Shown here: piece after piece, positions 11,114-23,805 of the stretch | How positions within the stretch are numbered: position 1 is the first letter of the stretch | Layout of the letters: every line of letters begins with the position of its first letter | Notes under the pieces: model-generated | Databases searched by the model: none | Told to the model about the DNA's origin: nothing | Seen by the model: only the letters and a program-made list of their open reading frames with translations | NCBI RefSeq assembly: GCF_023973825.1 | Contig: NC_090116.1 | Location: 727,501-791,500, forward strand | DNA from: Plasmodium brasilianum | Lineage: Eukaryota; Apicomplexa; Aconoidasida; Haemosporida; Plasmodiidae | Length of the DNA stretch: 64,000 bases | Direction of reading: 5' to 3' | Program-made: the position numbers and the translations under genes

Positions 11114-12011
11114 GTGTATTTGTGTGTGCACGGTACAGTGAGTGTATATGAGGATGATCTTCTGTTTGCTCCTCCACGCCTCGTCCCATGCTTCTTATCA
11201 TTTGTCGACCCTCTTCACAGGATGCCCTCCATTCAACGGTTCGAACGAATATGACATCCTAAAGAAAGTAGAGACCGGGAAATACACGTTTGATCTTCCT
11301 CAATTCAAAAAGATAAGTGATAAGGCAAAGGATTTAATACGAAAAATGCTAATGTACACAAGTGCTGTAAGGATCTCTGCTCGAGATGCATTAGAGCATG
11401 AATGGATTAAACTAATGACTAGTAAAGATAATGTAAGTATTGACATTCCTTCATTAGAACTGAGTATAACTAATATTCGACAATTTCAAAGTACACAAAA
11501 GTTAGCTCAAGCTGCATTATTATATATGGGTTCAAAGCTAACAACTATTGATGAAACAAAAGAATTAACAAAGATATTTAAAAAGATGGACAAAAATGGA
11601 GATGGCCAACTTGATAGAAATGAATTAATAATAGGTTATAAAGAGTTATTAAAACTAAAAGGAGAAAACACAAGTGATTTGGACAGTGCAGCTATTGAAT
11701 ATGAAGTGGATCAAATACTTAGTTCTATAGATCTAGACCAAAATGGGTATATTGAATATTCCGAATTTCTAACCGTCTCTATTGATAGAAAATTATTACT
11801 ATCTACCGAAAGATTAGAGAAGGCATTCAAGCTTTTTGATAAAGATGGGTCAGGGAAAATATCAGCAAATGAGTTAGCTCAACTGTTTGGTTTAAGTGAT
11901 GTAAGTTCAGACTGCTGGAAGACTGTGCTTAAGGAAGTGGATCAGAACAATGACGGGGAAATTGACTTTAAGGAATTTAGAGATATGCTCGTGAAGCTTT
12001 GCAACTACTGA
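10204..12011 (+). CDS. CDPK4: Calcium-dependent protein kinase 4, two exons, 528 aa
   Basis: Exons 10204-10999 and 11221-12011 join inside the Gly codon of LLSG|CPPFNG (donor GTAAAA, acceptor TTCACAG). The product is 528 residues, the length I know for P. falciparum CDPK4. It begins MGQ, a myristoylation signal, which would put it at membranes. The kinase domain shows [39 protein letters not shown] and a truncated APE-type motif (IAPDVLHG). The gatekeeper is Ser147 (LVSDVY), the small residue that makes this kinase sensitive to bumped-kinase inhibitors. Four EF hands follow, with loops [36 protein letters not shown] and [12 protein letters not shown], all with intact calcium ligands. In Plasmodium, CDPK4 answers the calcium rise at gametocyte activation and starts DNA replication and axoneme assembly in male gametes. 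I recognise it by near-identity to the known protein. Confidence 0.97.
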
Positions 12012-12207
12012 CTTCTGCGCAGATGTGGTGAACAGAACCCACAGCGGTGCAGAGCAGATCCAGCGAGAGCAAAAGGATGTGCACCATGGAAATACAAAAA
12101 ACGGTGCAGATAATTCAAATTCAAATCTTTTTCATAAAGTCGTTATAACACAAACTATCCTAATGGCAAACCTCTTCTCTTACACTTGTAATGACAGAAA
12201 AAATACA

Positions 12208-12238
<31 letters not shown>

Positions 12239-13498
12239 ACAGCATTACGCAGAATTAACGTTATTAATTTGATCATTTTTATCATATTTGCTCCACTGTG
12301 TACTTTACACCTTTGGATGTGTGTGTGAAGATGCTCGCCTGATCCCACTTGGGGGAAGCCGTCCTTTTGATGTGTCACTCATCCATATGTATTTGTGTAT
12401 GTGTATGCAATATGTCTATGTGTATATCTACGCGAGTGTACATGTGTAGAATCCCCTGTTCCTCACAGTCCCTCACCGTTTTTACCTTTTCATTATAAAT
12501 GTAAATTATTAATTATATATACATGTGCGTGTTATATACATGTGTGTGTTGTATAATTTGCTATTCATAATTAAATCATGACAGCTTTAATATGACAACT
12601 TTAAAATGTGTATTTGCCATAAACATCATTAAACCGTTCCTCATTTTTGCTCCACAATTTAGTTTATGTTATATTACGATATATCACTTTATATTATTCT
12701 GCGTATTTACGCATATTTATTCTATTTAGTTTTACTTACTCCTCTACCTACTAGTTTACCTACTAGTTTACCTACTAGTTTACCTACTCGTCTACCCACT
12801 CTTCTATTAACCTTTTTATTTATTTTATTATTTTTTTTTTTATTTTTGCTATTTCGTAATTTGCTCATTATAACATTTTCCCTCCTCCCTTTTTATTCCT
12901 TTAAAATTTTTTCTTTCTCATTTACCCTCTAAATGAAAATATAAAAAACAAATAAACACCTATTTAAAAAAGCGTAATCCACCAGTCAGTCAGCAACTCG
13001 ATAATTTTGTCTATACGTATGTATACGTATATATGTGCATATGTATGTAAGTATATATGTGCATATGTATGTAAGTATATATACGTGTATGTATAAAAGT
13101 ATATATAAGAACATATATATGTGTATATGCATACGTATGCATCTATATATGTTCGAGAAAGAGAAAAAATACCTGCAACGACAACTACCATAAGAACGTT
13201 TTCGTTCTTTAAAAAAAAAAAAAATTAAATTATTCCTTACTCTTATAAATTGTTAAAATATTATCAGCTGCTTGTGTTATTTAAGCAAACGAAAATTAGG
13301 TATAAAAAAAAAAAAAAAAAAAAATTATGTTATAACCATTTAAGCACTGTCCTCCTTTTGTGCCCTTTCTGCCTCTATGTTATTTTTATTTTTTTTTTTT
13401 GACAAAAAAATTCACTGGTTACGTTCTTTTTCTTTTTCTTTTTCTTTTTTTTTTTTTTTTTTTTTTTTTTTGCGTACAACCATAAAGACAAACCAACA
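12012..13498. other. Spacer between the convergent CDPK4 and coiled-coil genes
   Basis: No gene is seen; it should hold both 3' UTRs. It contains a T run at 12208-12233, a 12-bp repeat (ACTAGTTTACCT) at 12748-12800, a GTATATATGTGCATATGTAT repeat near 13027-13080, and A/T runs at 13210-13224, 13304-13324 and 13446-13471. Confidence 0.75.
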
Positions 13499-16400
13499 TT
13501 ACAAGGTTGTATCAAATTTTGCAAATTTTTTTATTCTTTTTTTGAGCAAATCATTTTCATGTTTTAAGGATAAAATTTCTTTTAGCAGTTCCTCCTTGTC
13601 ATGTGGCTGATCACTGAAAAGGGAAGAAGTGGAATACATAAGTGTAGCAAAAAGTAAAATGAAATAAAAAAAAAGAAAAACGTTAGTTGTCCGATAAAAT
13701 AAAAAAAAAGAAAAACGTTAGTTGTCCGATAAAATAAAAAAAAAGAAAAACGTTAGTTGTCCGATAAAATAAAAAAAAAGAAAAACGTTAATAATCCGAT
13801 AAAATAAAAACTAAATGAGAAAAAAGAATTTTCCTTTTTTATTTTGTTCCTTTTATCACCTTTCACTGTTCAGAATATTTACGAGGGAAGTACCGCATTT
13901 TCTATAAAATAAAAAGATGATGAAAAGGAAAAGATGGAGAAATATAACTAGCTATTTGCGTACCACTCGTTAAATGTACAATGCGTGTTACTAACGTTTG
14001 ATGGAAAAATTAAAACAAAAAATTTACAACTACGCGTACATATGTTCACATATGTACGAGTAGTTTCTTTTTTTTTTTTTTTTCCTTTTTTCATTACGCA
14101 TTCATCTCGTTGTCCACATTTCTCAAGGTCCCATTCGTTTTCGACTTTTCCATATCTACAAATAAAGCAGAAAGCAGAAAGCAGAAAGAGGTAGTAAATA
14201 TGTACAAGTGTAGTGTAGCACTGATGAATTGTTCATTATAAACCAGCTATTTATTTATAAACATTCCGTTCAGAATGGAGATGCACACAGGTATTTGTTT
14301 TTACTATTGGAAGTTGTAAAGCTTTAAATTTTTTCTTCCATTTTTTTCTTCCATTCTTTTACTCCATTTTTTTCTTCCTTTTTTTTATTTCTTTTTACTT
14401 GCTTTTTTTTTTTTTTCGTTATTACCTCTCGTCAAGGAGTCCACAAGTTTGATTAGCCTGTTCTTCTCCGTCATCAATACGTTCACTTCACACGACATTT
14501 TACCATTTCTCTGTTGTAAAATTATATTGTTCTTTTTTAAATCTTCTATCTCCTTTAAATATTCGTTGTTGCTATTTCCCTTCATCTTTTCTTCCTGATA
14601 AGGAATGCATCATGAATATGCGAGCAGGCAGACAAAAACAAAACAATAAAACAAAACGACATTACAATGGAACAACAAAATCAAATGAAATAAACTAAAA
14701 ACAATAAACAAATCAGCCATTAACACACAGCCACAGACTTAGTTTTACTTGTAAAGATTTGTTCAGAAGCTCCAACTTTAAACTTAAATTCTCCAGCTTA
14801 TTTTCTAATTCCATTTTACTCCTTTTTTCCTTATTATATAAGCTACTTAATTTGGTATTCTCGTTTAACAACTTACCCTACAACAAAAAAAAGGACAATA
14901 AAAGCGAGGTTTTTTCGAAGCATGATAAGTTCTTATCCATCTTTACTTTTTGCCTTTACGTTTATGCACGTTGTACTGTTACTTCTCTATATTTTTACTT
15001 CCCCATTTTTTACTTCCCCATTTTTTACTTCCCCATTTTTTACTTCTCCATTTTTTGCTTCTCTTTCTCGTGCTAACCTTTTCGCTCTCAAGCGTGCGTA
15101 GTTGTTCATGGTTTACTCTCTCCTCTTCTTTAGAATTGACCTGTGGGTGTACAAAACAAATGTACCATTGTGTAGGCATAAGTAAAAATGGGAATGGGTA
15201 CAAACAAAAATATGTAAGTGCACATAAAACTATGCATGACTTATGGTATGTACAATGCATGTATGAACGAATATACGTCGACGCATATGTAGGAGTAAAG
15301 ACACACTAAAAATGGTACGTTGCAAAAATAGTATACTTTAGATTTGCTCTCCTCGACTAGCTTCTTATATTTTTCAATCTCATAGGACAAGATCTTATAC
15401 TGCATAAAGGTGAACACGCAATAACGAAGAAATAATGAAGAATTAATAACGACCTAATAACAAAGATGTAAAACCAAACTTTGTCGAAAAATAAAAACGA
15501 ATATGTCAAATACGTCGAATAAATCTTTTCTTTCCCCTTGCATATTTTTTTTCACAATTCGACACATTCAATCCTTAACATTTTTTTTTTTTTTTTTTTT
15601 TTTTTACCTTGCTTTTAAAAAATAAATCGACATTTCTATATTTATCCTGCAGTATTTTTATCTCCTTCATTAACTTCTCGTTTGTTTTCGATAGCTCGCT
15701 TTCATCTTTGGACTTCTTTATATTGTCTACGTGGGGTAGCGGCAAAGCGGTAAATGGGAGAAATGAAGTTAACGCGCGATGCAAAATGTGGAGTAAATGA
15801 AAATTTTAAAAGGTTCACTTGCACACAAATACAAACACATGGATATACAAACGAACATAGTGACTGCCCTCGCATGCCCAATGAGGAGGACGGCTTTCCT
15901 ACCACAATGGCACAATAGTAACTTATCTTTTCTTTTTTTTTTTTTTTTTTTAGTCTCCATCTCTTACCCAATTGGATCTGAAAGGCTTCTATGGTATTCT
16001 TGAGGTCCTCCTCGAGCGCATTTTTCTCACTCTCCAGTTTATTTATTTTATGTAAATACCGTTGATTTGTTTTTTGACAGATGAGTAATTCTTTATTTAT
16101 ATTTTCAAGGATAGAGTTCACATCAACGTTGTTAAAAATGTTTTTCACTTGTGTGCTTTCAAAATTTGCATTATTAATATTATTAAAAATGTAGTCATTT
16201 AAAATATATAAATTTGCATGCATATATCTCAGTATAATGACAATAATATCACGATGTTTATTATACACACATCTACAAATATAGTACTCCTTATCATTAA
16301 CAAATAACAGAAAATAATTTTTATCCTTTTCTATAAATTCTACATAAGGATATATATGATTAAATTTGTAAGTCCACATATGTTTCTCTTTATTGGTTTG

Positions 16401-18524
16401 ATCGATTATTTTAATTTCATGCTTATGTATATGTAACATATATATAATATCTATTTCTCCCTCTACATTTGAACACGAGCTCAGGTTGTCTACACTATTA
16501 TAATCATCAAATACGTTCAACGGATCATTTTTTTTAACTTCACTGTTTGTTATGTCCTCAACAATTTTACCCTTATCATTTATGTAATATTTACTAGTCC
16601 CACACTCGGTAATATTAATCCCCTGAGCATTGTTTGTCACTTTTTTAAGGATGTATATAGGATACCTCATTGTGTCGTTGTTCATAACATGCTCTAAAGC
16701 CATTTTTGTGTTTGCATTCAAATAAAATGGTCCTATTTCAGCTACTGCCACCCCGTAATATTTTCCATTGGTAACTCGACTAGGATTAGCACCGTTAGTT
16801 GACGTAGTAGATGTAATTGCGGCCGTACCACTGTCTCTCAGGATGTTATTATGGTAACTACTGTTAGCCGCGGTGTTTATGTTTGACATGGTAGTAGCAG
16901 ACGAGTTATTATTGAACACAGAGGACTCGTATGAATGAAATTTTATTTCCTTCTGGTTGCTGCACCCGTAAATATTTTTTACCCCATCCGTTTCCTTCTC
17001 ATTCGTTTTGCTACCATTCTTTTTTACTTTTTCATAATTACTACTGCTTAAGAGAAATAATTCCATTGAAGATCCAGAATACACATCACTGCAATGATTA
17101 TAAGGAGATAAATTTTTTTCCAAAATGGTATGTTCTAAATATTTATCGCTAATTTTATTATGCACATCTCTTTCCTCTTTATTTTTCATAAAAGCGCTCT
17201 TAAAGGATGGAGCACCCTTATAAAAATTGTTATCATTATTAAGCCCATCGCTACTGTTGCTACTGTTATCCATATTGACAATTTTATCATTGCGTGATTC
17301 AGGTTTTCCTGAACTGTTCAGGTACAATTTGGACAAATTAGAAGAGGCCATTTGATCGCTTTTTATACAGGAACATTCTACGAATATTTTAAGTCCTATA
17401 TCCTCACATGTTAAGTAATATTCGTTTTCATAAATATTCCTGCAACAAGCACTGTTGCTTCCACCTTTAATACTACCATTGTTGAGTAGACCTAAATTTT
17501 TATCGATCAAATCGCAGTGCTTATCATGATAGACTCGCTTCCACTTGTACGAGCAAGGTACTGTCCTTCTCGTCTCCTTATCATAGGCATGGACGATAAT
17601 TTTATTCATTTCATTTTCATATATAACTTCTACATTAAAACCAAAATTGTAATTTCCCTTTATAACTATGTCACTCTTATTACATGTAAATATATGATCC
17701 CATTCATTTTTTTTATTTTTGCTCTTACCATTTTGTTGATTTTGTCTATTTTGTGTATTAAATGGGTTCTCCTCTTTTGTTTTTGTAAACATATTTCTAT
17801 AGATGCTTTTATTTATAATTATTTCTTCTTCATTTATAAATATTGTATTTTTTAAATTTTCAATATTACAAGGAGCTTTACAAAATGGATAATTAATATT
17901 TTTCTTAGCTTCCTTTGCTGTGTATTTGATATGCTCTTTAACTTCTTCAAACACATTCTTTGCATGCTTCATTTGAATTCCTATAATTCCGCTAAACATG
18001 TTTTTTAACTTGTTGTTATTCGCTGCTACTTCTTTACTACTATCACGAAATAAATTAAACGCGTTGGAGCTTTTTATGCAGACCGCGTTCTTTTCGCTGG
18101 TGCCGTGCGCATTGGCATTGGTATTGGCACTATAATGAGCATTATCATGCGCAATATCGTAAGCATTCTTATTTTTATTAAAATGATCATTCGAACTTCC
18201 GTTTACATGTTCACTGGAACTTCCGTTTGCATGTTCATTCGAACTTCCGTTTGCATGTTCATTCGAACTTCTATTTGCATGTTCATTTGCATATTTGCTC
18301 ACATTTTCTTCTGGACTGCGGGTGGCTCCTTCATTGTATGTCCAATTCGCTCTTTTATGAGTCAAACTTTTCGATTCATTCAATTTCTCGTTAAACATTT
18401 TCCTTCTGTCTTTATCATCCTCGCCTTTCTTCTCATCAGCATTTAGTTCCAAGTTACTAAACCTTTCAAAATTATTTTTGTAGTCGTAAATACTTGTGCT
18501 ATACATTGATTCACGTCCATGCAT
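13499..18524 (-). CDS. Nine-exon gene: A9/Ig-like region plus long C-terminal coiled coil, 1104 aa; possibly AIR9-like cytoskeletal protein
   Basis: Exons on the minus strand, 5' to 3': 18524-15968, 15726-15608, 15399-15337, 15140-15078, 14877-14749, 14594-14426, 14155-14098, 13901-13860 and 13613-13499. Phases agree at all eight junctions and the sum is 1105 codons including TAA. The start at MHGRESMYST was preferred to the longer open frame, whose extra residues look like leader sequence. Residues about 90-140 are an eight-residue repeat (EHANGSSN). Residues about 288-600 contain CSYKWKRV, YYLTCEDIGLKIFVE and VAVAEIGPFYLN, the pattern of the A9 (Ig-like) repeat of the microtubule protein AIR9, interrupted by a Ser/Asn-rich insert. 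Residues about 685-778 are beta-rich with aromatics and could be a PH-like fold. From about 820 to the end heptads dominate, with several small exons encoding whole coiled-coil pieces. Function is unknown; a microtubule or cytoskeletal role is inference. Confidence 0.85.
13655..13805 (-). repeat. 35-bp tandem repeat inside the last intron of the coiled-coil gene
   Basis: Four copies start at 13681, 13716, 13751 and 13786, exactly 35 bases apart. The plus-strand unit holds CGTTAGTTGTCCGATAAAAT then A/G-rich sequence. There are no spacers between copies. The repeats lie wholly in the intron 13614-13859. Confidence 0.92.
15003..15062 (-). repeat. 15-bp intronic tandem repeat
   Basis: Four copies of a CCCCATTTTTTACTT-like unit lie in the 200-base intron between exons 4 and 5 of the coiled-coil gene. 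Confidence 0.8.
18185..18290 (-). repeat. 24-bp coding minisatellite (EHANGSSN-type units)
   Basis: About four copies of a 24-base unit encode eight-residue blocks of the form EHANGSSN in the N-terminal part of the nine-exon protein. Copies differ by single substitutions that keep the frame. Confidence 0.85.
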
Positions 18525-18782
18525 TTTATGCACTTGGCGCCATGCACATGCGTTCCGTTGCACACTCCCTGCAATTTGTTTGCGGTCCTTTTTGCAAATT
18601 TTCTCTATCACTTTATGTAGCACTTTCTATATCGCTTTTTATTTCCCTTTTTATTTCTTTTTTTCTTTTTTTTTTTTTTTATTTTCTGTTCATTCCACGT
18701 TCCTGCAGTTATTGCAGTTATAGCTGTAGAGGTGAAGGCGAACGAAGGGGGGAAATGCACAGACAGTACAAGTTGAAGGGGC

Positions 18783-18816
<34 letters not shown>

Positions 18817-20153
18817 AACGCGTTAAATTGAAATGTGCGAAATATGACAAATATTTAAAATATACGAAATACATGAACTGAGTTAGTGTATACCTTTGCG
18901 AATACACTTAAACGTACACAATTTTGCGCAATTAAACGCGCGTACATGTGTAAATTTATATGTAACTCATATAACTAAGAGTACACCTATGCACATACAC
19001 ATATGCATATATGTACATATATACACGTATATTACATGTATAATTCATATTCGTTCAGCACTTACACATATACATGCATACACATACGCTTAAACAAAAA
19101 CAGCCCCTTCCGAAGGCAATAAAAATAATAAAAATATTTTATGCCGCTTTAAAACAATTACAAAGGACTTCTAAAGTAGTACATATATATCGCATTCAAA
19201 ATTTTTTTCAACATTAAAAAAAAAGAAAAATTATATAACGCTGAACTGGCTACGAACTGACGATAAAGAAATGATAAAGAAATGATAAAGAAACGATAAA
19301 TCAACGACGAAATGATGACGAATTAACCACAAATTAAGCACAAATTTATGATAAATTGACGATAAATTGACGATAAATCAACGACTAATCTTTAAGTTAA
19401 ATTCTTCAGTCCATGTGCACAAAAAAAAAGTGTGTGCATAATTTTTTACAGTGAAAAAAAAAAATCAAGTACACTCTACGAAGAAAGAACGTAAATACAA
19501 ATACATAAATGCGAAGAACTGCACTTGGACGTTTAGAAGTATTTGTGCATGTACATTTGTACATAGGAAAGTGTGTACGCGAATAATTATACATACACAA
19601 ATGTACACATACGTATATACAGATATTTACACATATATATGAACACATATACACACTAGTTAATTCTCTTGATACATCCGTGCACACTTTCAAAAGAGGT
19701 TTCTACTGAATTTTGCATGATGTGTAAAACACGTGTATTTTTAGCAAAATTCTACATTAAAATAATACTTGCATTTTTTTCAATATACTACTAGCACTTT
19801 TTATGCCTCAAGTTTTGTTTTCCTCCTTTCAAAAAAGAGGAAAAAATATAAACGTACTTCTGTTATAGTAACAGCTGAGTATTTGAAAAGGACGGCGACA
19901 CGGTGGAAAAAAATAAAAAAATAATATAAAATAATATAAAGCGAAATGGATGTTATATTTCTTCTCACTATCAAACTGTATTACCTTTAAACCACTGAAC
20001 TAAATATAAAAATTTTTATGATAAAATAAAAAAAAAAAAAAAAAAAAAAATTTGCAGTAAAATATTCAGCGTAACATGGCATAGAAATGTACAAAACATT
20101 TGTAAACTCAGCGAGGGCAGTGGGTAAAGGCCCATCCATTGGCCTACCCATTT
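18525..20153. other. Spacer upstream of the coiled-coil gene and downstream of SerRS
   Basis: No gene is seen. Features are a pyrimidine-rich block (18600-18715), a 28-base A run (18784-18813), TA/CA-rich alternating stretches (18960-19090), a degenerate GATAAA-type repeat (19262-19385) and another A run (20029-20050). Confidence 0.75.
19262..19385 (+). repeat. Degenerate 10-12 bp repeat (GATAAAGAAAT / GATAAATTGAC)
   Basis: A run of units beginning GATAAA with drifting ends fills this stretch. It lies between genes and shows no open frame of interest. Confidence 0.7.
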
Positions 20154-21869
20154 TTATTCAACGAAGGGAATAAAGTCTATGTTGTTCATGTAGGGACGTA
20201 ATTTCTCTGGGACTATAATGCCTTCTCCATTTTGATAATTTTCAAGTAAGCAACATAAAAACCTCTGAGCTGCAACCATAGTACCATTTAATAAATGAAC
20301 ATGATTTTTATTTTCGGTTTGAAAATCTTGAGTAAACTGTTCATATTCACTATCTACCTGTTCATTCTGTACATTTCCCTTAGCATTTAATCCATTTTTA
20401 TGCATATCGGTAATCTTTACACTGGAATCTGTATATTTAATATTTAGATTTATACTCTGATAATCCGTACAGTTACTACAAGATACTAATTCTCTGTACT
20501 GGTTACTACTTGGGAAATAACCTTCTAAATCATATTTAATAGCAGCTGCATTGTTTAGTGCTCCAGATACTATGCTTACTATTCTATATGGTATATTTAA
20601 AGATTGATAAAACTCTTCACATGTTTTCATCATTTCTTCATGTACTTTATTACTTGTTTGTGGTAATGAAACACAGAATTGCTCAATCTTATCGAACTGA
20701 TGCACTCGAAGAATACCTCTAATATCTTTTCCATGTGCTCCAGCTTCTTTTCTAAAACAGGAAGATATTCCTGCATATTTCAAAGGTAAATGTTTGGATT
20801 CTAACGTTTCGTCCTTATGCAATGCACACAGTGGTTGTTCCGACGTAGCTATTAAGAATAAATCATCTTTGCCCATATCCTCACCCGCCTCATTGTTACT
20901 GCTACAGTTCTCACCACGGGGTGGAGCAGTTGAAGTCGCTTCCGTAGTAGTAGCAGTAGCAGCAGCGGTGGTAGCACCACTTGATGACGAAATTTTGTAG
21001 AGGGTTTCCTCAAAGTCCGCCAGTTCCGCACACTCCTCCATTATATGCTTTCTCATGAAAAAAGGTGGATACACAGGAGAATAATTTTTCTTAATTAAAA
21101 AATTAATTGCATATTGCAAAATGGCGTTATGTAATAAGAAACCTGCACCTGTCAGGTAGTACCCTCTATGTCCAGCTACTTGTATACCTTTCTTAAAATT
21201 TGCTCCCCCTATTTTTCTTAGTAAGTCAAAATGGTAATAATATTTTGGCTTCTTCCCACTGCTGCTACTAGTGGAATTTGCAGTGGTGTTGGCATTTAGA
21301 CTGGAACCATTGGTCATCATTTCCCTCTTTGGATTAACATTACCACTACTGCTACCACTTCCATAGTTATTATTATTAGTAGTTGTTATGCCTGTAGTAG
21401 TACTGGCTGTAGTAGAAGTACCATCACCTATGGTGCTATTTGATACTTGTAATTTTTTACACACTCCCCATCTGGTTACTACCTTATTGTTCTCCTCATC
21501 ATTGGATATTACTACCTTTTTATTTAGTATATTACCTACTTTACTTAAATATTTATTTCTCTGTTTTAGCAATTCTTTTTCGTCATTTTGAAGCTGCGGT
21601 ATTTCTTCCTTCATACTTAGACTCTTCTTTTTTAAATCCTCTACATCTGCATTTTTATCAATTTTTTTCTTGTTACCTATTTCTTTGTTTATTATATTAA
21701 TATTCTTTTTTAACTCTTCTAATTTGAAAATGCATTTCCTCCATTGTTCATCATACTCTATCACTTTATCTACATTTTTCTCATCGTGAAACCTATTCTT
21801 TTCCGATTCCTTTATCCGCTCTGGGTTCCCTCCCTTTTCCTTTCTAAATAGGTTTATATCTAGCACCAT
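20154..21869 (-). CDS. Cytosolic seryl-tRNA synthetase, 571 aa, single exon
   Basis: The enzyme charges tRNA-Ser with serine (class II synthetase). The start MVLDINLFRKEKGGNPERI matches the conserved beginning of eukaryotic cytosolic SerRS, so the ATG at 21869 is chosen over one five codons upstream. An N-terminal helical arm follows (EEYD-type region and LEELKKNINIINKEI), which clasps the tRNA. The catalytic core has a motif 1 region (HNAILQYAINFL), motif 2 (CFRKEAGAHGKDIRGILRVH) with the class II Arg, and motif 3 (SSNQYRELVSCSNCTDYQS). The C-terminal part has LLNGTMVAAQRFLC and GIIVPEKLRPYM. Two Plasmodium-type low-complexity inserts are visible: Thr/Ser/Asn-rich at about 140-205 and Ala/Thr/Ser-rich at about 290-330, both on the surface side of the core blocks. 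No organelle presequence is seen. Confidence 0.96.
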   Translation of the reverse strand: MVLDINLFRKEKGGNPERIKESEKNRFHDEKNVDKVIEYDEQWRKCIFKLEELKKNINIINKEIGNKKKIDKNADVEDLKKKSLSMKEEIPQLQNDEKELLKQRNKYLSKVGNILNKKVVISNDEENNKVVTRWGVCKKLQVSNSTIGDGTSTTASTTTGITTTNNNNYGSGSSSGNVNPKREMMTNGSSLNANTTANSTSSSSGKKPKYYYHFDLLRKIGGANFKKGIQVAGHRGYYLTGAGFLLHNAILQYAINFLIKKNYSPVYPPFFMRKHIMEECAELADFEETLYKISSSSGATTAAATATTTEATSTAPPRGENCSSNNEAGEDMGKDDLFLIATSEQPLCALHKDETLESKHLPLKYAGISSCFRKEAGAHGKDIRGILRVHQFDKIEQFCVSLPQTSNKVHEEMMKTCEEFYQSLNIPYRIVSIVSGALNNAAAIKYDLEGYFPSSNQYRELVSCSNCTDYQSINLNIKYTDSSVKITDMHKNGLNAKGNVQNEQVDSEYEQFTQDFQTENKNHVHLLNGTMVAAQRFLCCLLENYQNGEGIIVPEKLRPYMNNIDFIPFVE

Positions 21870-22179
21870 CTTTGTTCCTAGCAAGTAACCTTTTGATTTA
21901 GTTTACACAATCTGGCTATATTATTCCCTATCTTAATTTATATTACCATATATAGTTTTATTTTGCCGTATATGGTACTATTTCGCCTAATCTCGACTTC
22001 TCACCTTTTTTTTTTTTTTTTAAAAAACAGCTAAATTTTGAAGAAACCGGCTACCCGAGTCCAATTTCGTAAAATGGCCTTACAAAGGATGAGGGAAATC
22101 TTAAAAAAAATTTATTTTGTGTATATTTGTTTTAAACAAAAAAAAAAAAATAAAAAAAAATAAAATAAAATAAAATAAA

Positions 22180-22469
<290 letters not shown>

Positions 22470-23580
22470 GAGAAGAAGAAGAAGAAGACGAAGAAAATAA
22501 AACTCTATTCGTAAAGCGTTTTGCCTTGTTTTACATTTATGCTACTTATTTAAGGCAAAATTAACAAACTTATGAAGTTAAAACGATATAAATAAAAACA
22601 GAATATTTTAAGTTTAAAAAAATACAGTACAAAATAAAATAAGTTAAAACAAAATATATAACAGAACATGTGCTAAATAAAAAAATAAGTGAAAATGATC
22701 CAAAATCGTTTTCGCTCATGTGCTTACAAATTATGCATACCCAAAGAATTGTAATGTGTTTCATCCTTATCACCTACTTACAAAAAAAAAAAAAAAAAAA
22801 AATGAGGAATCGCCCTGCATTATAATTAATCTCCGTGACCTTTTTTAAAGCTGGGAAATGAAATTTGTTACTTTGTTATTTTGCACCTTATTCATTCTGA
22901 TTCTTACTTATTTTGCAATTTGGATATCTTGTAACTTCTTTATTTTAGTGTGTTGCTATTTTCTCTTTACTTTTTATTTACTTTCTCTTAGAGAGAACAC
23001 TACATCATTGTTATGCTCAAACAAAAATATTTCAACTACATATGTAATTATTTATGCAAACGCTATATAATGTAAAAGGAAAAGAATGCATATCTCATCC
23101 CACACAATTTATTTTTTCCGGTGCTTAAAAAAAATATCCTCTTTTTCCAGTAGTCTTTTGCTTTTTTTATTTCACTCCATACTTATGTTTGTACACATAT
23201 ATATACCTACACACATACACGCAAATGCTCATACATATGTATATATACGTACAACTAATTTCGGAGATTATTTTTCCCTTGAAAAAGTAAAGGTACAGAA
23301 TGAGAATGAACTGACTTTTTTTCTTTTTTGCCTTCACTTTCTCCATCTCTTTCCCTTTTTACGGTCGCAAATACACTTTTATTTCAACAAAATAAAATTG
23401 AAAACGCTCTTAAAAAGAAAGTTCACTGTTAAATAGTAGTCTCTTTTTCACCATATATGTAACACGTAAAAACAAAATTTGTACTTTTTACAAAATGGTT
23501 AGATGTAGTACATGCATATATATATATATATGTGAGAGATAAAGCCATTTAGCTAGAAAAAAAAAAAAAAAAAAAAAGTC

Positions 23581-23805
23581 AATCAAGCAAGCTCGTCGAA
23601 TAGTATGGAGAAAAATGAAAAGACAGAATAAAACTTATAATTAGTGTGGCAGTAGCGAACAAGAAAAAGTGAACGAAAAAATAAAGATAAAAGTAGCAGC
23701 AATAGTGCTAATAACGGACGCAGTTTGGACACTGGAAATGAACCGCAAAAAGATCGCACCAGAGAAGCCTGCATAAGCTCTTTTAACAACGCTGAATTCT
23801 GTTAA
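23581..23805 (+). pseudogene. Possible decayed coding relic or unassigned 3' exon
   Basis: Three overlapping frames carry Plasmodium-like residue strings in order: VNQASSSNSMEKNEKTE (ends near 23636), then NKTYN, a TAG, and CGSSEQEKVNE (about 23629-23676), then NKDKSSSNSANNGRSLDTGN continuing to NNAEFC and a TAA at 23803-23805. The stretch is richer in G and C than its flanks, as exons are here. The last frame could be a 49-codon exon starting at 23656 right after GTAG, but no upstream exon or good acceptor tract was found. A gene fragment broken by indels fits best. No family was recognised. Confidence 0.35.

Noticed and set aside
13655..13805. 35-bp repeats as a CRISPR array
   Set aside because: Copies are contiguous with no spacers, lie in a eukaryotic intron and have no cas genes nearby.
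22858..23070. 70-residue hydrophobic frame resembling a signal peptide or membrane protein
   Set aside because: Short, T-rich DNA gives such frames by chance, and no exon joins it.
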